From NCBI GenBank assembly GCA_031553415.1, contig JAVBLO010000069.1, forward strand, positions 1-64,000: a DNA stretch of 64,000 bases. Reading direction: 5' to 3'. This document shows, piece by piece, positions 43,683 to 52,479 of the stretch (positions within the stretch are counted from its first letter, which is position 1; each line of letters begins with the position of its first letter). This DNA is from JAIRVZ01 sp031553415. GTDB taxonomy: Bacteria > Bacteroidota > Bacteroidia > Bacteroidales > Azobacteroidaceae. The position numbers and the translations under genes are program-made. The notes below the pieces were generated by a model. The model made no database searches. It was not told where the DNA came from and saw only the letters and a program-made list of their open reading frames with translations.

Positions 43683-44693
43683 ATGTCTCGACTTACCATA
43701 TTAATGCCAGTTTACAACGGAGAAGATTTTTTACATGAAACAATTGAAAGTGTATTAAATCAAACATATTCTGATTTTCTCTTTTTGATTATTAACGACG
43801 GCTCTAAAGATAAAACAAAAGAGATCATCAAAAATTATGCTGATAAACGGATTATTTACCATGAAAATGAAACAAACCTTGGATTAGTTGCTTCCCTGAA
43901 CAAAGGGATCAATATGGTCGAGACGGAATTTATGGCCAGGATTGACGCAGATGATTTATGGGTACAAAATAAATTAGAAAAACAAATCAATCTATTAGAT
44001 AGTCATCCTGATATTGGAATTTGCGGCACATCTATTAAAAAATTTGGAGCATTTGAAGGTACTTTCATATTTCCTACTGAAAATGAAACACTAAAAGCCG
44101 GCTTCCTGTTTTATTGCATGATGAGTCATCCAAGTGTAATATTCCGGATGTCTTTCTTAAAAGAAACCGGACTAAGATATCGTCCCGACTTTTATCCGGC
44201 TGAAGATTATAAAATGTGGGTAGATGCGCTACTTCATACCCAGATTTATAATATACCTGAAGTACTTGTCTACTATCGCCAACATGACAATCAAATTACC
44301 CAGGAAACAAATATTTTACAAAAAACAAAAACAAATGAAATAAAGGTCGAACTATTGAGACGAATCTATCCCAATGTAACGGAAGAGGAACTCTCTTTTC
44401 ATTTAAACAGTTTTATCCCTTTAGATTTTAAATCTATATCAGACTATAAGAAAAGTAAAAATTGGACAAATAAAATTATTACTAAAAATAATGAAACTCA
44501 ATATATAAAACCGGAAATACTGAAAAAAGAACTTTCGCGTTATCTGCAAATTGGGCTGAAAGGGTATTTATTAAAAAAATACTTTGAAAAAATATCAATT
44601 ATTAATTATTTCAAATATATTTGTTCGTTTGATTGGATTCATTTAAGTGCAAAAAAGAATTTCAAATTATTTTTCAAAACAATCTTAAAGTAA
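43683..44693 (+). CDS. GT2-family glycosyltransferase
   Basis: A 336-residue GT-A enzyme starting MSRLTILMPVYNGEDFLHET. LFLIINDGSKDKTKEI and FMARIDADDLW hold the nucleotide and metal-binding residues; GICGTSIKKFG and FYPAEDYKMWVDALLH follow, as in WaaE/hyaluronan-type small GT2s. The last residues are basic and hydrophobic, suggesting peripheral membrane contact. Its TAA overlaps the next gene's ATG by one base. Sugar specificity unknown. Confidence 0.87.
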   Translation: MSRLTILMPVYNGEDFLHETIESVLNQTYSDFLFLIINDGSKDKTKEIIKNYADKRIIYHENETNLGLVASLNKGINMVETEFMARIDADDLWVQNKLEKQINLLDSHPDIGICGTSIKKFGAFEGTFIFPTENETLKAGFLFYCMMSHPSVIFRMSFLKETGLRYRPDFYPAEDYKMWVDALLHTQIYNIPEVLVYYRQHDNQITQETNILQKTKTNEIKVELLRRIYPNVTEEELSFHLNSFIPLDFKSISDYKKSKNWTNKIITKNNETQYIKPEILKKELSRYLQIGLKGYLLKKYFEKISIINYFKYICSFDWIHLSAKKNFKLFFKTILK

Positions 44694-45601
44694 TGAATCT
44701 AATAAAAAAAATACAACGAAAAATATATAAATTATCTCATCCGGAATTAGGGGAAATTTTAATGTTGCACCGCGTAGTTCGTCTGAAAAGTATATTAGAA
44801 GACAACCGTAGCTTAGAAATCACTCCCGCTTTTTTAGAGCAAACTATACTGAAATATCAGTCAAAAGGCTATAGGTTTGTTTCTTTAGATGATATTCATG
44901 AACAAATTTCTCAAAAAAAGAAACTTAAACAAAAGTTTGTTTGTTTTACTTTTGATGATGGTTACATTGATAATTATGAAGTGGCCTATCCAATATTAAA
45001 AAAATATAATTGTCCTTTTACCATATTTATTACAACTGATTTCCCTGACAAAAAGGCATTGCTTTGGTGGTATGTTTTAGAAGATTTTTTACTGCAAAAT
45101 AAAAGATTAATATTAGGAGACGGAAGCAGGTACGATTGTTCAACAGTGGAACTAAAAAATCAAGTATTTCAACAAGTGAAGCAAAAGATTTTTTCCTCTC
45201 AGGAAACCAACACAAAACTGTTTCTGGAACAATTATTCAAAAATTATGATTTTTCTTTTACATCGCAAATCAATACGACTTCATTAAGTTGGGAACAAAT
45301 AAAAATATTATCCGAAGATTCTTTGTGTACAATAGCGTCTCATACAATATCCCATCCTGTATTAACAACGCTACCGGATGAGAATATTACATTCGAATTA
45401 AAAAAATCAAAAGAAATAATAGAATCTCATATCAATAAATCAGTTGAACATTTCGCATTTCCTTATGGTATTCACAACAGTAAGGTAACAAAAATAGTCG
45501 AAAATAATGGGTACATTACAGCCTGTTTAGCAAACGGAGGATTAGAAAGAAATGGTGATTCCTCTTTTATTTTAAAAAGAAATATTCTATTAGAACCATG
45601 A
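44693..45601 (+). CDS. Polysaccharide deacetylase (CE4/NodB-like)
   Basis: A 302-residue enzyme. The frame opens at a TTG (44633); ATG 44693 overlaps the preceding stop and is more likely. The NodB homology domain is seen in EILMLHRVV, FVCFTFDDGYIDNYEVA (general base and first metal Asp), ASHTISHPVL (metal His pair) and HFAFPYGIHNSKV. Such enzymes remove N- or O-acetyl groups from glycans. Lacking a signal peptide, it may act on a cytosolic intermediate. It overlaps the next gene by ATGA. Confidence 0.88.
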   Translation: MNLIKKIQRKIYKLSHPELGEILMLHRVVRLKSILEDNRSLEITPAFLEQTILKYQSKGYRFVSLDDIHEQISQKKKLKQKFVCFTFDDGYIDNYEVAYPILKKYNCPFTIFITTDFPDKKALLWWYVLEDFLLQNKRLILGDGSRYDCSTVELKNQVFQQVKQKIFSSQETNTKLFLEQLFKNYDFSFTSQINTTSLSWEQIKILSEDSLCTIASHTISHPVLTTLPDENITFELKKSKEIIESHINKSVEHFAFPYGIHNSKVTKIVENNGYITACLANGGLERNGDSSFILKRNILLEP

Positions 45602-46377
45602 TAGTATTGTGTTCATTTGCAGATTCTTCATTAGAAAAAAGTCTTCTAAGATTGAAAAGACAAGCTAAAGATATGAATGTATTTGATGAAGTTTTTCTTT
45701 ATAATGAAACTTTTCTTGAAAAATCTTTTCGAAAGAAATTTAAAAAACAATTAAAAATAACAGTTCGAGGATTCGGGTATTGGTGTTGGAAACCTCAAAT
45801 TATTTTGCAAACTTTAGAACTCGTTAATGATGGTGACATTGTATTATATATGGATGCAGGCTCTTATCTGAATCTTAATGGTAAAAAACGCTTATATGAA
45901 TATTTTGACATTATCAATCAAGACTCCTTAGGTATTTTAGCTTTTAGAAGTAAGAATTTTCGGGAAAAAGAGCTAACAAAAGCAGATGTTTTCAATTATT
46001 TTAATGTGATAGATGATATTGAATATACTGAATCGACACAAATTGAAGCAGGACACATAATATTAAAGAAAAACGAACAAACTGTTCAATTTATAAAAGA
46101 ATGGCTTGAAGTGATTTCTAAAAAATTTAGCTTAATTGACGATACTCCTTCTATCTCAAGAAATTTCAAAGAATTTATATCACACAGACATGATCAGAGT
46201 ATATTTTCTATCTTGGCAAAAAAATATAACGTCAAAACTGTTCCTATCTCTGAAACTTATTCCGATAATTGGGATATGATGGACAATTTTCCTTTGTGGG
46301 CAAAAAGAGATAAAGAATACTCAAGAACATTTTTTCAAAAAGTGAGATTGAAAATCTTCAATAAATTTCATATATAA
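45598..46377 (+). CDS. GT-A-like glycosyltransferase of uncertain family
   Basis: A 259-residue soluble protein. VRGFGYWCWKPQIIL and the acidic block IVLYMDAGSYLNLNG give a GT-A-like layout with a DxG instead of DxD metal motif. EAGHIILKKNEQTVQFIKEW and FISHRHDQSIFSILAK follow in the positions of acceptor and catalytic residues. Similar proteins occur in polysaccharide loci of many bacteria, with no tested function that I know of. Context places it next to a GT10 fucosyltransferase, 9 bases downstream. Confidence 0.6.
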   Translation: MIVLCSFADSSLEKSLLRLKRQAKDMNVFDEVFLYNETFLEKSFRKKFKKQLKITVRGFGYWCWKPQIILQTLELVNDGDIVLYMDAGSYLNLNGKKRLYEYFDIINQDSLGILAFRSKNFREKELTKADVFNYFNVIDDIEYTESTQIEAGHIILKKNEQTVQFIKEWLEVISKKFSLIDDTPSISRNFKEFISHRHDQSIFSILAKKYNVKTVPISETYSDNWDMMDNFPLWAKRDKEYSRTFFQKVRLKIFNKFHI

Positions 46378-46386
46378 GTAAATTAT

Positions 46387-47364
46387 ATGTACTTCAAACT
46401 AAAAATTCTACATCATTATAATGCATTAAAAAAATACCAGATTGAAAAAAAAAGGTCAGAATTATACCAAGTAAAATTCTTCAATTTTTGGGAGCAAGAA
46501 ATTACAGATATGTGGTTTCTCCGTTTTATACAATCAAGAAGGCTATTGGATAAATACCCTAAAATAACTATTAGTTTTTTTTCAATATTAGGAGAACGTT
46601 TTGTATTCAATTGGGACAAAAGCAAAATAAAAATTTTTTTTTCAGGTGAAAATCTACAGGAACGATTTCTTTCATATTCAGACCATGCCCTATCCAATAA
46701 TAAGATAGATTTATCAATTGGATTTGAACATTTATCAGATCCTCGTTACATTCATTTTCCTCTTTGGCTACTGTTCATAATAGACCCTGAATCATCGGAT
46801 AAAAAAATTATAGAAACTGTAAAAGAATTATCCTATCCAATTATCGGTGAACGTCCTTATTTCATGTCACATATATCCAGCTGGGATGGCATGGGTATCA
46901 GGAATGAAATGTGTAATACATTAACAAACATAGAAAAAGTAACTTGTGCTGGAAAGTTTATGCATAATGATGATAGTCTTCATATTAAGTACAAAGACAA
47001 CAAGATAGCTTATTTGAAAAATTTCAAATTTAATATATGCCCTGAAAATACAAATACAAAAGAATATGTTACAGAAAAATTATTTCACTCAATACAAGCT
47101 GGATGCATTCCCATCTACTGGGGAGCTGATAACAAGCCTGAACCTGAAATTTTAAATAAAGATGCCATTTTATTTTGGGAAAAAGGAAGCAAAAATGAGC
47201 AACTTATTGAAACTATTATAGAATTAAATCAATCGCAAAAAAAAATGAAAGATTTCATGATGCAGCCACGCCTCACAGAAGAAGCTCCTGAAAAAATATT
47301 AACTATGATTAATGAACTGGAAATCAAATTAAAACAAATAATACAACAAAAAGCTGATTATTAA
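46387..47364 (+). CDS. GT10-family (alpha-1,3/4) fucosyltransferase
   Basis: A 325-residue GT-B enzyme. The diagnostic GT10 C-terminal motif is complete: FKFNICPENTNTKEYVTEK followed by LFHSIQAGCIPIYWGA. KIKIFFSGENL and PRYIHFPLWLLFI in the N-terminal half correspond to the acceptor side. GT10 enzymes transfer fucose from GDP-fucose to GlcNAc or Glc in alpha-1,3 or alpha-1,4 linkage, as in Lewis-type antigens. The donor genes (gmd/fcl or fkp) are not in this window. The exact linkage cannot be told from sequence alone. Confidence 0.9.
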   Translation: MYFKLKILHHYNALKKYQIEKKRSELYQVKFFNFWEQEITDMWFLRFIQSRRLLDKYPKITISFFSILGERFVFNWDKSKIKIFFSGENLQERFLSYSDHALSNNKIDLSIGFEHLSDPRYIHFPLWLLFIIDPESSDKKIIETVKELSYPIIGERPYFMSHISSWDGMGIRNEMCNTLTNIEKVTCAGKFMHNDDSLHIKYKDNKIAYLKNFKFNICPENTNTKEYVTEKLFHSIQAGCIPIYWGADNKPEPEILNKDAILFWEKGSKNEQLIETIIELNQSQKKMKDFMMQPRLTEEAPEKILTMINELEIKLKQIIQQKADY

Positions 47365-47390
47365 TTATTGCTACTTGTAAAAAGAATTAA

Positions 47391-48392
47391 ATGAATTCAA
47401 AATTATCAATAATAATACCCATATATAATGTTGAAAAATACTTACACCAATGTTTGGATAGTATTTTAAATCAGACATACGATCCATATGAGATTATCTG
47501 CATAAATGATGGCTCTACAGATAATAGTTTAACTATATTAAAAGAATATGTCCAAAAATCTGAAAAAATAAAAATAATTACACAGCCCAACAAAGGCTTA
47601 AGCGGAGCCAGAAACGCAGGAATTAAAGCCGCCAAAGGAGAGTACCTATTTTTTTTAGATAGTGATGATTGGATTGAAGAAAATGCATTACAGATATTAG
47701 TAGAAAAAATAACAGATAAAAGTGATTTGATTTGTTTCAATGGTTGCAGATATTTTGAAGATGGCAGAACAGAAGAACCTGATGCCGGCATAACTGAAAA
47801 TAATTTAACTGGATGGGAGTATTATAACAAATATGCCTTACAGAACAGAAAATTCCATTTTGTGTGTTCCGTATTGCGATTGTATCGTCGGGAATTTTTA
47901 TTAGAAAACAATTTGTTCTTCAAAGAAGGCATTTATCACGAAGATAATCTTTTTACTCCCATTGTTTGCTATTATGCAAAGTCAGTTCAAATAATTCCGG
48001 ATTGCCTATATGTATATAGAATAAGAGAAGGTAGTATTTCACAAACATTATCGGAAAAGAGAATTTTAGATACTATTAAAGTGGCAAATGATTTAGCAAA
48101 CTTTTTTATCAGCAAATCAAATATCGAAAAGGAGATAGTATACCGTGAAATTTCAGGCGAATATTTCAGCATTTTCATGCCTGAAAAACGGAAAGGATTA
48201 GCAATAAATGGCAAAGACTTGAAGAAACAAATTAACTGGGATAATTTCAAGGCAGTAAGTATCTATCCACGTCATAAAAGGATATTTCGGTTATTATCTG
48301 TTCATCCTAAATTATTCCAAATATATTTTAGGGTAGAAGTTTTCACAAAAAAAATAAAAAAGCGCCGGACACAAGGTAAAAACACCCTTTGA
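47391..48392 (+). CDS. GT2-family glycosyltransferase
   Basis: A 333-residue GT-A enzyme with the start MNSKLSIIIPIYNVEKYLHQ. IICINDGSTDNSLTIL, NKGLSGARNAGIKAAKGEYL and FFLDSDDWIEE are standard GT2 blocks; YHEDNLFTPIVCYYA marks the region of the catalytic base. The C-terminal tail is strongly basic (KKIKKRRTQGKN). It is the last gene of the first half of the locus; a repeat-rich block without genes follows its stop. Confidence 0.87.
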   Translation: MNSKLSIIIPIYNVEKYLHQCLDSILNQTYDPYEIICINDGSTDNSLTILKEYVQKSEKIKIITQPNKGLSGARNAGIKAAKGEYLFFLDSDDWIEENALQILVEKITDKSDLICFNGCRYFEDGRTEEPDAGITENNLTGWEYYNKYALQNRKFHFVCSVLRLYRREFLLENNLFFKEGIYHEDNLFTPIVCYYAKSVQIIPDCLYVYRIREGSISQTLSEKRILDTIKVANDLANFFISKSNIEKEIVYREISGEYFSIFMPEKRKGLAINGKDLKKQINWDNFKAVSIYPRHKRIFRLLSVHPKLFQIYFRVEVFTKKIKKRRTQGKNTL

Positions 48393-48465
48393 AGCGATTG
48401 TTGTCTCATCAAGGAGCGTTCTTTGTCTCATTGAGAAGCAATTGTTGTCTCATCGAGAAGCGACC
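48391..48465. repeat. Three-copy 22-bp direct repeat
   Basis: Copies begin at 48391 (23 bases), 48414 and 48436 (22 bases each), with a partial fourth at 48458. The shared core is TTGTCTCAT followed by a GAGAAGC-like end. It starts at the last bases of the glycosyltransferase stop region. Confidence 0.65.
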
Positions 48466-48512
48466 GGTACCGTTTCTAAAGCAGGGTTTTCTTCTAACAC
48501 GGTATAGTGAAA

Positions 48513-48531
48513 GCCTCAACGAGAGGCCTTT
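48513..48531 (+). terminator. Small hairpin terminator
   Basis: GCCTC (48513-48517) pairs with GAGGC (48523-48527) around a five-base loop and is followed by CTTTTA. It is weak but well placed, 120 bases after the last gene of the first half of the locus. Confidence 0.4.
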
Positions 48532-48568
48532 TATACATCAAAAGTTCGAATTTAATGTTTTCAAAAAA

Positions 48569-48650
48569 TTTACCTTGACTTCATATCTAATTAATCGAAA
48601 ATTACCCCGACTTTATATTAAAAATAAAGAAAAATTACCTTGACTTTATA
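48569..48650. repeat. Three iteron-like 17-bp repeats at 32-33-bp spacing
   Basis: The core ATTACCTTGACTTTATA recurs at 48569-48585, 48601-48617 and 48634-48650, with 2-3 differences among copies. Even spacing of about three helical turns suggests a protein-binding array or a decayed tandem element. The surrounding 400 bases hold no intact gene. Confidence 0.6.
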
Positions 48651-48702
48651 AATAATAAAACAAAATTATTATCTTCACTGCAATTTTTTTTAAGAAATAT
48701 TT

Positions 48703-48780
48703 ATGTATAAAAGACATATAATAAGTGAATTAAGAAGGTGGCGGACTCTATCTGAACAAAAACTCTTAGAAAATGCTTAA
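48703..48780 (+). pseudogene. Possible N-terminal stub of an AAA ATPase gene
   Basis: A 25-codon frame reads MYKRHIISELRRWRTLSEQK and stops. It resembles the first residues of Bacteroidota AAA_14/DUF4143 ATPases, in which this leads into the Walker A segment, here missing. The rest of the gene appears deleted where the second half of the glycan locus begins. Too short to be certain. Confidence 0.35.
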
Positions 48781-48792
48781 AATAAACATAAT

Positions 48793-49572
48793 ATGAAAAA
48801 AATATTTAATAAAATTGCAGGAAAGAAAAAATACCAATCATTATTCGAAAAATTATACAGATTATCGTTAAAAGGAATGAATGTGGGGTCTGGAGGAAGC
48901 CATATTAATTCAGGCGAATTATTTGCAATGAAATACATTGCTCAAAAAATTTCCAATTCAGATAATCTTGTTGTCTTCGATGTTGGAGCAAATGTAGGAA
49001 ATTATACATTGATGATATCCGATGTTTTTAAGAATAATACTCAAATATTTTCTTTTGAACCCTCTGTGAATACATTTAATCTATTAATAGATAACACAAA
49101 GAAAATAAATAATATAAAACAATTTAATTTCGGATTTGGAGCTAAAACCGAAACATTAACTTTATACAGTAATGATAATACCGGTTTATCCAGTGTCTAC
49201 GAAAGAAACCTGGAACATTTCAATATGAAATTGGGAAAAAAAGAAGAAATTAGAATCCATACTATTGATGAATTTTGTATTCAAAATAAAATTAATCATA
49301 TTCATTTTTTGAAGATGGATGTAGAAGGACACGAATTAAAGATTTTGGAAGGAGCAAAACAAATGATTAATTCAAATTGTATTGACTATATTCAATTTGA
49401 ATTTGGTGGGTGCAACATTGATTCCCGAACATTTTTCCAAGATTTTTATTATTTATTAAAGGATAAATACAACATTTATCGGATTTTGAAAGACGGCCTT
49501 TTTAAGATATCTAGTTATCAAGAAGTTTATGAATTATTTGTAACAACAAATTTCCTAGCTGAAAAGAAGTAA
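48793..49572 (+). CDS. FkbM-family SAM-dependent methyltransferase
   Basis: A 259-residue enzyme. Motif I is VVFDVGANVGNYTLM, IFSFEPSVNTFNLL is the acidic-loop motif II, and the family-specific HFLKMDVEGHELKILEGA lies near residue 175. FkbM-type enzymes O-methylate sugars or polyketides. It is probably a decorating enzyme for the glycan. It is the first intact gene after the repeat block; no strong promoter was seen in front of it. Confidence 0.88.
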   Translation: MKKIFNKIAGKKKYQSLFEKLYRLSLKGMNVGSGGSHINSGELFAMKYIAQKISNSDNLVVFDVGANVGNYTLMISDVFKNNTQIFSFEPSVNTFNLLIDNTKKINNIKQFNFGFGAKTETLTLYSNDNTGLSSVYERNLEHFNMKLGKKEEIRIHTIDEFCIQNKINHIHFLKMDVEGHELKILEGAKQMINSNCIDYIQFEFGGCNIDSRTFFQDFYYLLKDKYNIYRILKDGLFKISSYQEVYELFVTTNFLAEKK

Positions 49573-49578
49573 TCTTTT

Positions 49579-50583
49579 GTGAATAATCCTAAAATTTCCT
49601 TTATTATATCCTGCTATAATGGGGCACATTATATACCTATGTGCTTAAATAGTATATTTAAACAGAATATTCCTCAAGACGATTACGAAATAATAATAGT
49701 AAATGATTGTTCTGTAGACAACACAAGTGAAGTAATCCGTCAATTTCAAAAGGAATATTCTAATATAGTCTTATTAGAGCATAAACAAAATAAAAAAGCC
49801 GGAGGCGCTCGAAACAGTGGCATTGAAGTGGCAAAGGGTTCATACCTATCCTTTATTGACGTTGATGATTATTTGTCATCCTCTTCTATTATACCTCTTA
49901 TAGAAGAAGCTTATGTAAATAATCTTGACATGCTTGCTTTTAGCTTTTTAGTACAAACTAAAAATGGAAATTTCGTAGAAAAAGGGATAACCAATATTCA
50001 AAAAACACGAATATTGTCCGGGAAAGAATTTATTTCTGAATATTTTAATTCGACTTATTCATTATCACCTTGTTTTTACATATATAAAAGGGATTTTTGG
50101 CAAGCAAACAATTTTAAATTTGTAGAAAATGTCTTTTGGGAAGATGCTGATTTAATTGCTCAATGTTTATTCAAAGCTGATAGAATAAAATACATTTCTA
50201 CTCCAATGTACTGTTGGGTATATAATATACAATCGACATCCCGAACTTTATCCGGTAAGAAATTAGGTGATATGGTAAAAATGTCTAATCGAAATTATTT
50301 ATTCTCAAAAAAAATTATTGATGAAGACATTGAATTTTCAAAAAAAATGTATTCAGCAGCTATGTGGAATGCGACATGCATAAAAAAAATTATTTTCATG
50401 TCATATAATGAACGTAAAATTTTTTACAATGAATTAACTGAAGATATATATAAAGGTGTAATAAGAGAAATAAAAGATTGGAAATTGAAATTCTTATATA
50501 AATATCCTACAATAGTAAACATATTTCTTTATCCTATTGCACCTCTATTAGCTATTCTCAAATCCACTAAAAATAAGCTTTAG
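49579..50583 (+). CDS. GT2-family glycosyltransferase (GTG start)
   Basis: A 334-residue GT-A enzyme. The start is GTG 49579 (NNPKISFIISCYNGAHYI), 6 bases after the preceding stop; no ATG fits the conserved first strand. IIIVNDCSVDNTSEVI, KKAGGARNSGIEVAKGSYL and FIDVDDYLS carry the nucleotide and metal-binding acids, and VFWEDADLIAQCLFK the expected acidic pair. One base separates it from the next gene. Donor unknown. Confidence 0.87.
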   Translation: MNNPKISFIISCYNGAHYIPMCLNSIFKQNIPQDDYEIIIVNDCSVDNTSEVIRQFQKEYSNIVLLEHKQNKKAGGARNSGIEVAKGSYLSFIDVDDYLSSSSIIPLIEEAYVNNLDMLAFSFLVQTKNGNFVEKGITNIQKTRILSGKEFISEYFNSTYSLSPCFYIYKRDFWQANNFKFVENVFWEDADLIAQCLFKADRIKYISTPMYCWVYNIQSTSRTLSGKKLGDMVKMSNRNYLFSKKIIDEDIEFSKKMYSAAMWNATCIKKIIFMSYNERKIFYNELTEDIYKGVIREIKDWKLKFLYKYPTIVNIFLYPIAPLLAILKSTKNKL

Positions 50584-50584
50584 A

Positions 50585-51475
50585 ATGAAATTCATTACTG
50601 TAACCGGCGGTTTGGGAAATCAAATGTTTGGATATGCCTTTTGCTTGAATATAAGAACAAAAAAAAAGAAATCCAGTCTTTTCATGACCCATAAAAAAGA
50701 TTCCAAAGCTTATGGCCATCAAGGCTATGAGTTGGAAAAAATATTTTCAATAAAACCATTTGAAGAGACTTTTTCCAAATTGAGTTATTATTTATTGTAT
50801 TCTTATAACCAAATAATCAGGATATTTCCGAACAACTTCAAGCCATTTCTATTCAAAATCATAGGCATTCACACTATCACTGTACCCGAAAATTTCATTT
50901 ATTATCCTGATGTTTTCAATTTCAATCACAATCATGAATTATTTAAAGGGACATGGCAAAGTGAACTGTACTTTGAAGAAGCAAAAGACGAAGTTCGAAA
51001 AAATTTCACCTTCAATGAATCATTACTTTCAATCAATACAATTACAGAAAAAAAACAAATAAGGAAACAAAATGCAATTTCCATACACATAAGGAGAGAC
51101 GACTACCTTAGTTCAAAATATGTTAGTGGTTTCATGGGTATCTGTACAAAAGAATATTATTTAAAAGCAATTGAATATGTTGAAAAAAACATCGAGTCTC
51201 CTGTTTTTTATATATTTACAGATGATAAAAAATGGGTAAATGAAAATTTCAAGATCGAAAATGCTGTTTATGTTAATTTCAATTCAGGAAAAGATTCCTG
51301 GCAGGATATGTATTTAATGTCACAATGTAAGCATAATATCATAGCAAACAGTTCCTTTAGCTGGTGGGGAGCATGGCTGAATTCAAATCCTGAAAAAATT
51401 GTAATAGCACCCAAAAAATGGTGGAATAATTTTGACATAGACGATGTTGTTCCTAAAAATTGGATAAGATTATAA
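50585..51475 (+). CDS. GT11-family alpha-1,2-fucosyltransferase
   Basis: A 296-residue GT-B-like enzyme. The start MKFITVTGGLGNQMFGYAF is the family's first motif; AISIHIRRDDYLS is the HxRRxD donor-binding motif, and IIANSSFSWWGAWLNSNP the conserved C-terminal block. GT11 enzymes transfer fucose from GDP-fucose in alpha-1,2 linkage to galactose, as in the H antigen. It is translated right after the GT2 gene. GDP-fucose synthesis genes are not in the window. Together with the GT10 enzyme it implies a fucosylated glycan. Confidence 0.93.
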   Translation: MKFITVTGGLGNQMFGYAFCLNIRTKKKKSSLFMTHKKDSKAYGHQGYELEKIFSIKPFEETFSKLSYYLLYSYNQIIRIFPNNFKPFLFKIIGIHTITVPENFIYYPDVFNFNHNHELFKGTWQSELYFEEAKDEVRKNFTFNESLLSINTITEKKQIRKQNAISIHIRRDDYLSSKYVSGFMGICTKEYYLKAIEYVEKNIESPVFYIFTDDKKWVNENFKIENAVYVNFNSGKDSWQDMYLMSQCKHNIIANSSFSWWGAWLNSNPEKIVIAPKKWWNNFDIDDVVPKNWIRL

Positions 51476-51478
51476 AGA

Positions 51479-52474
51479 ATGATTACAAAAAGAAAAAAAC
51501 TGATTTTTCATATCGGATGTAATGCGGGATTCTTCTCCGAATATTTGGGGATGATTTTTGCAATAGCTTATTGTAAAATAAATGATATTTCATTTTCATT
51601 ATACTCTAAAGATGCAAATTTTGGTATTTCTAAAGGATGGATAGATTATTTCAAACCATTCTGTGATGAAACTGATGATGACTTTCATTCTTGGATGAAT
51701 AGAAGAATCCCATTTCCAAGCATAAAACAATATGTCAAGAGTTTTTATAAAAAAATATGGAAAAAACAAGATATTCCTTCTTGGTTCTGGGACATATTCA
51801 AACCGTACATGATTAAACAATATTTTTTAGAACCTTACTACAAACATAAATATGGATTCAATTATTATACCTTTGAACTATGGAATTCAATTCATTATGA
51901 AATGAATCCTGCTTTAAATTATTCGATATTATCAAAACAAATAAATATAAAAGATTATACAGGAAATTTATCTGAGCTATATAAAGAAATTATAAGAAAA
52001 ACATGGAGATACAATGACTCCATTCAAGAAAAGATGGCTCAGCTCAAATCCTTATTGAATCTACCAGAAAAATACATTGGAATGCACATTCGTCAAGGTG
52101 ACAAAATTTTAGAAAATGTCATATACAGTTGGAAAGATTATTTTGATGTACTTCATTCAATAAGTCCTGTTAAAGAAAATTCTTTGGATATATTTATGTT
52201 AACTGACGACTACACTATTATTGAGGAAATAAGATATGAATATCCCAATTTTAGGATATTTACTTTTTGTGATGAAAATGATAGAGGGTATATAAATTCT
52301 GCATTTCAAGAACAAACGCCGGAATTCAAGCAATTAAAGTTAATTAAACTATTTCTATCAATAGACATACTGTGCCATTCCGAAATATTTGTTGGAGTAT
52401 TTAACTCCAGTCCGGATCTCTTTATTGAAATAGTTAGAGATAAACCATCTTATTATGTCGATTTCAAAAAATAA
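51479..52474 (+). CDS. NodZ/GT23-like fucosyltransferase-fold enzyme
   Basis: A 331-residue protein with the HxRxGD-type motif YIGMHIRQGDKILEN at about residue 200, followed by DIFMLTDDYTIIEEI and SIDILCHSEIFVGVFNSSPD. This combination is typical of alpha-1,6- and protein O-fucosyltransferase-like GT-B enzymes (NodZ, FUT8). The N-terminal half (HIGCNAGFFSEYLGMIFAIA) resembles their nucleotide-binding start, but overall similarity is too weak to name the linkage. It follows the GT11 gene by 3 bases. Confidence 0.6.
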   Translation: MITKRKKLIFHIGCNAGFFSEYLGMIFAIAYCKINDISFSLYSKDANFGISKGWIDYFKPFCDETDDDFHSWMNRRIPFPSIKQYVKSFYKKIWKKQDIPSWFWDIFKPYMIKQYFLEPYYKHKYGFNYYTFELWNSIHYEMNPALNYSILSKQINIKDYTGNLSELYKEIIRKTWRYNDSIQEKMAQLKSLLNLPEKYIGMHIRQGDKILENVIYSWKDYFDVLHSISPVKENSLDIFMLTDDYTIIEEIRYEYPNFRIFTFCDENDRGYINSAFQEQTPEFKQLKLIKLFLSIDILCHSEIFVGVFNSSPDLFIEIVRDKPSYYVDFKK

Positions 52475-52479
52475 AATCA

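Noticed and set aside
48389..48643. 84-codon open frame overlapping the end of the GT2 gene
   Set aside because: It begins at a TTG, covers two families of DNA repeats and has no family resemblance; its continuity comes from the AT-rich repeats.
48569..48650. CRISPR array
   Set aside because: The repeats are only 17 bp with about 15-16-bp AT-rich spacers, three degenerate copies, and no cas gene nearby.
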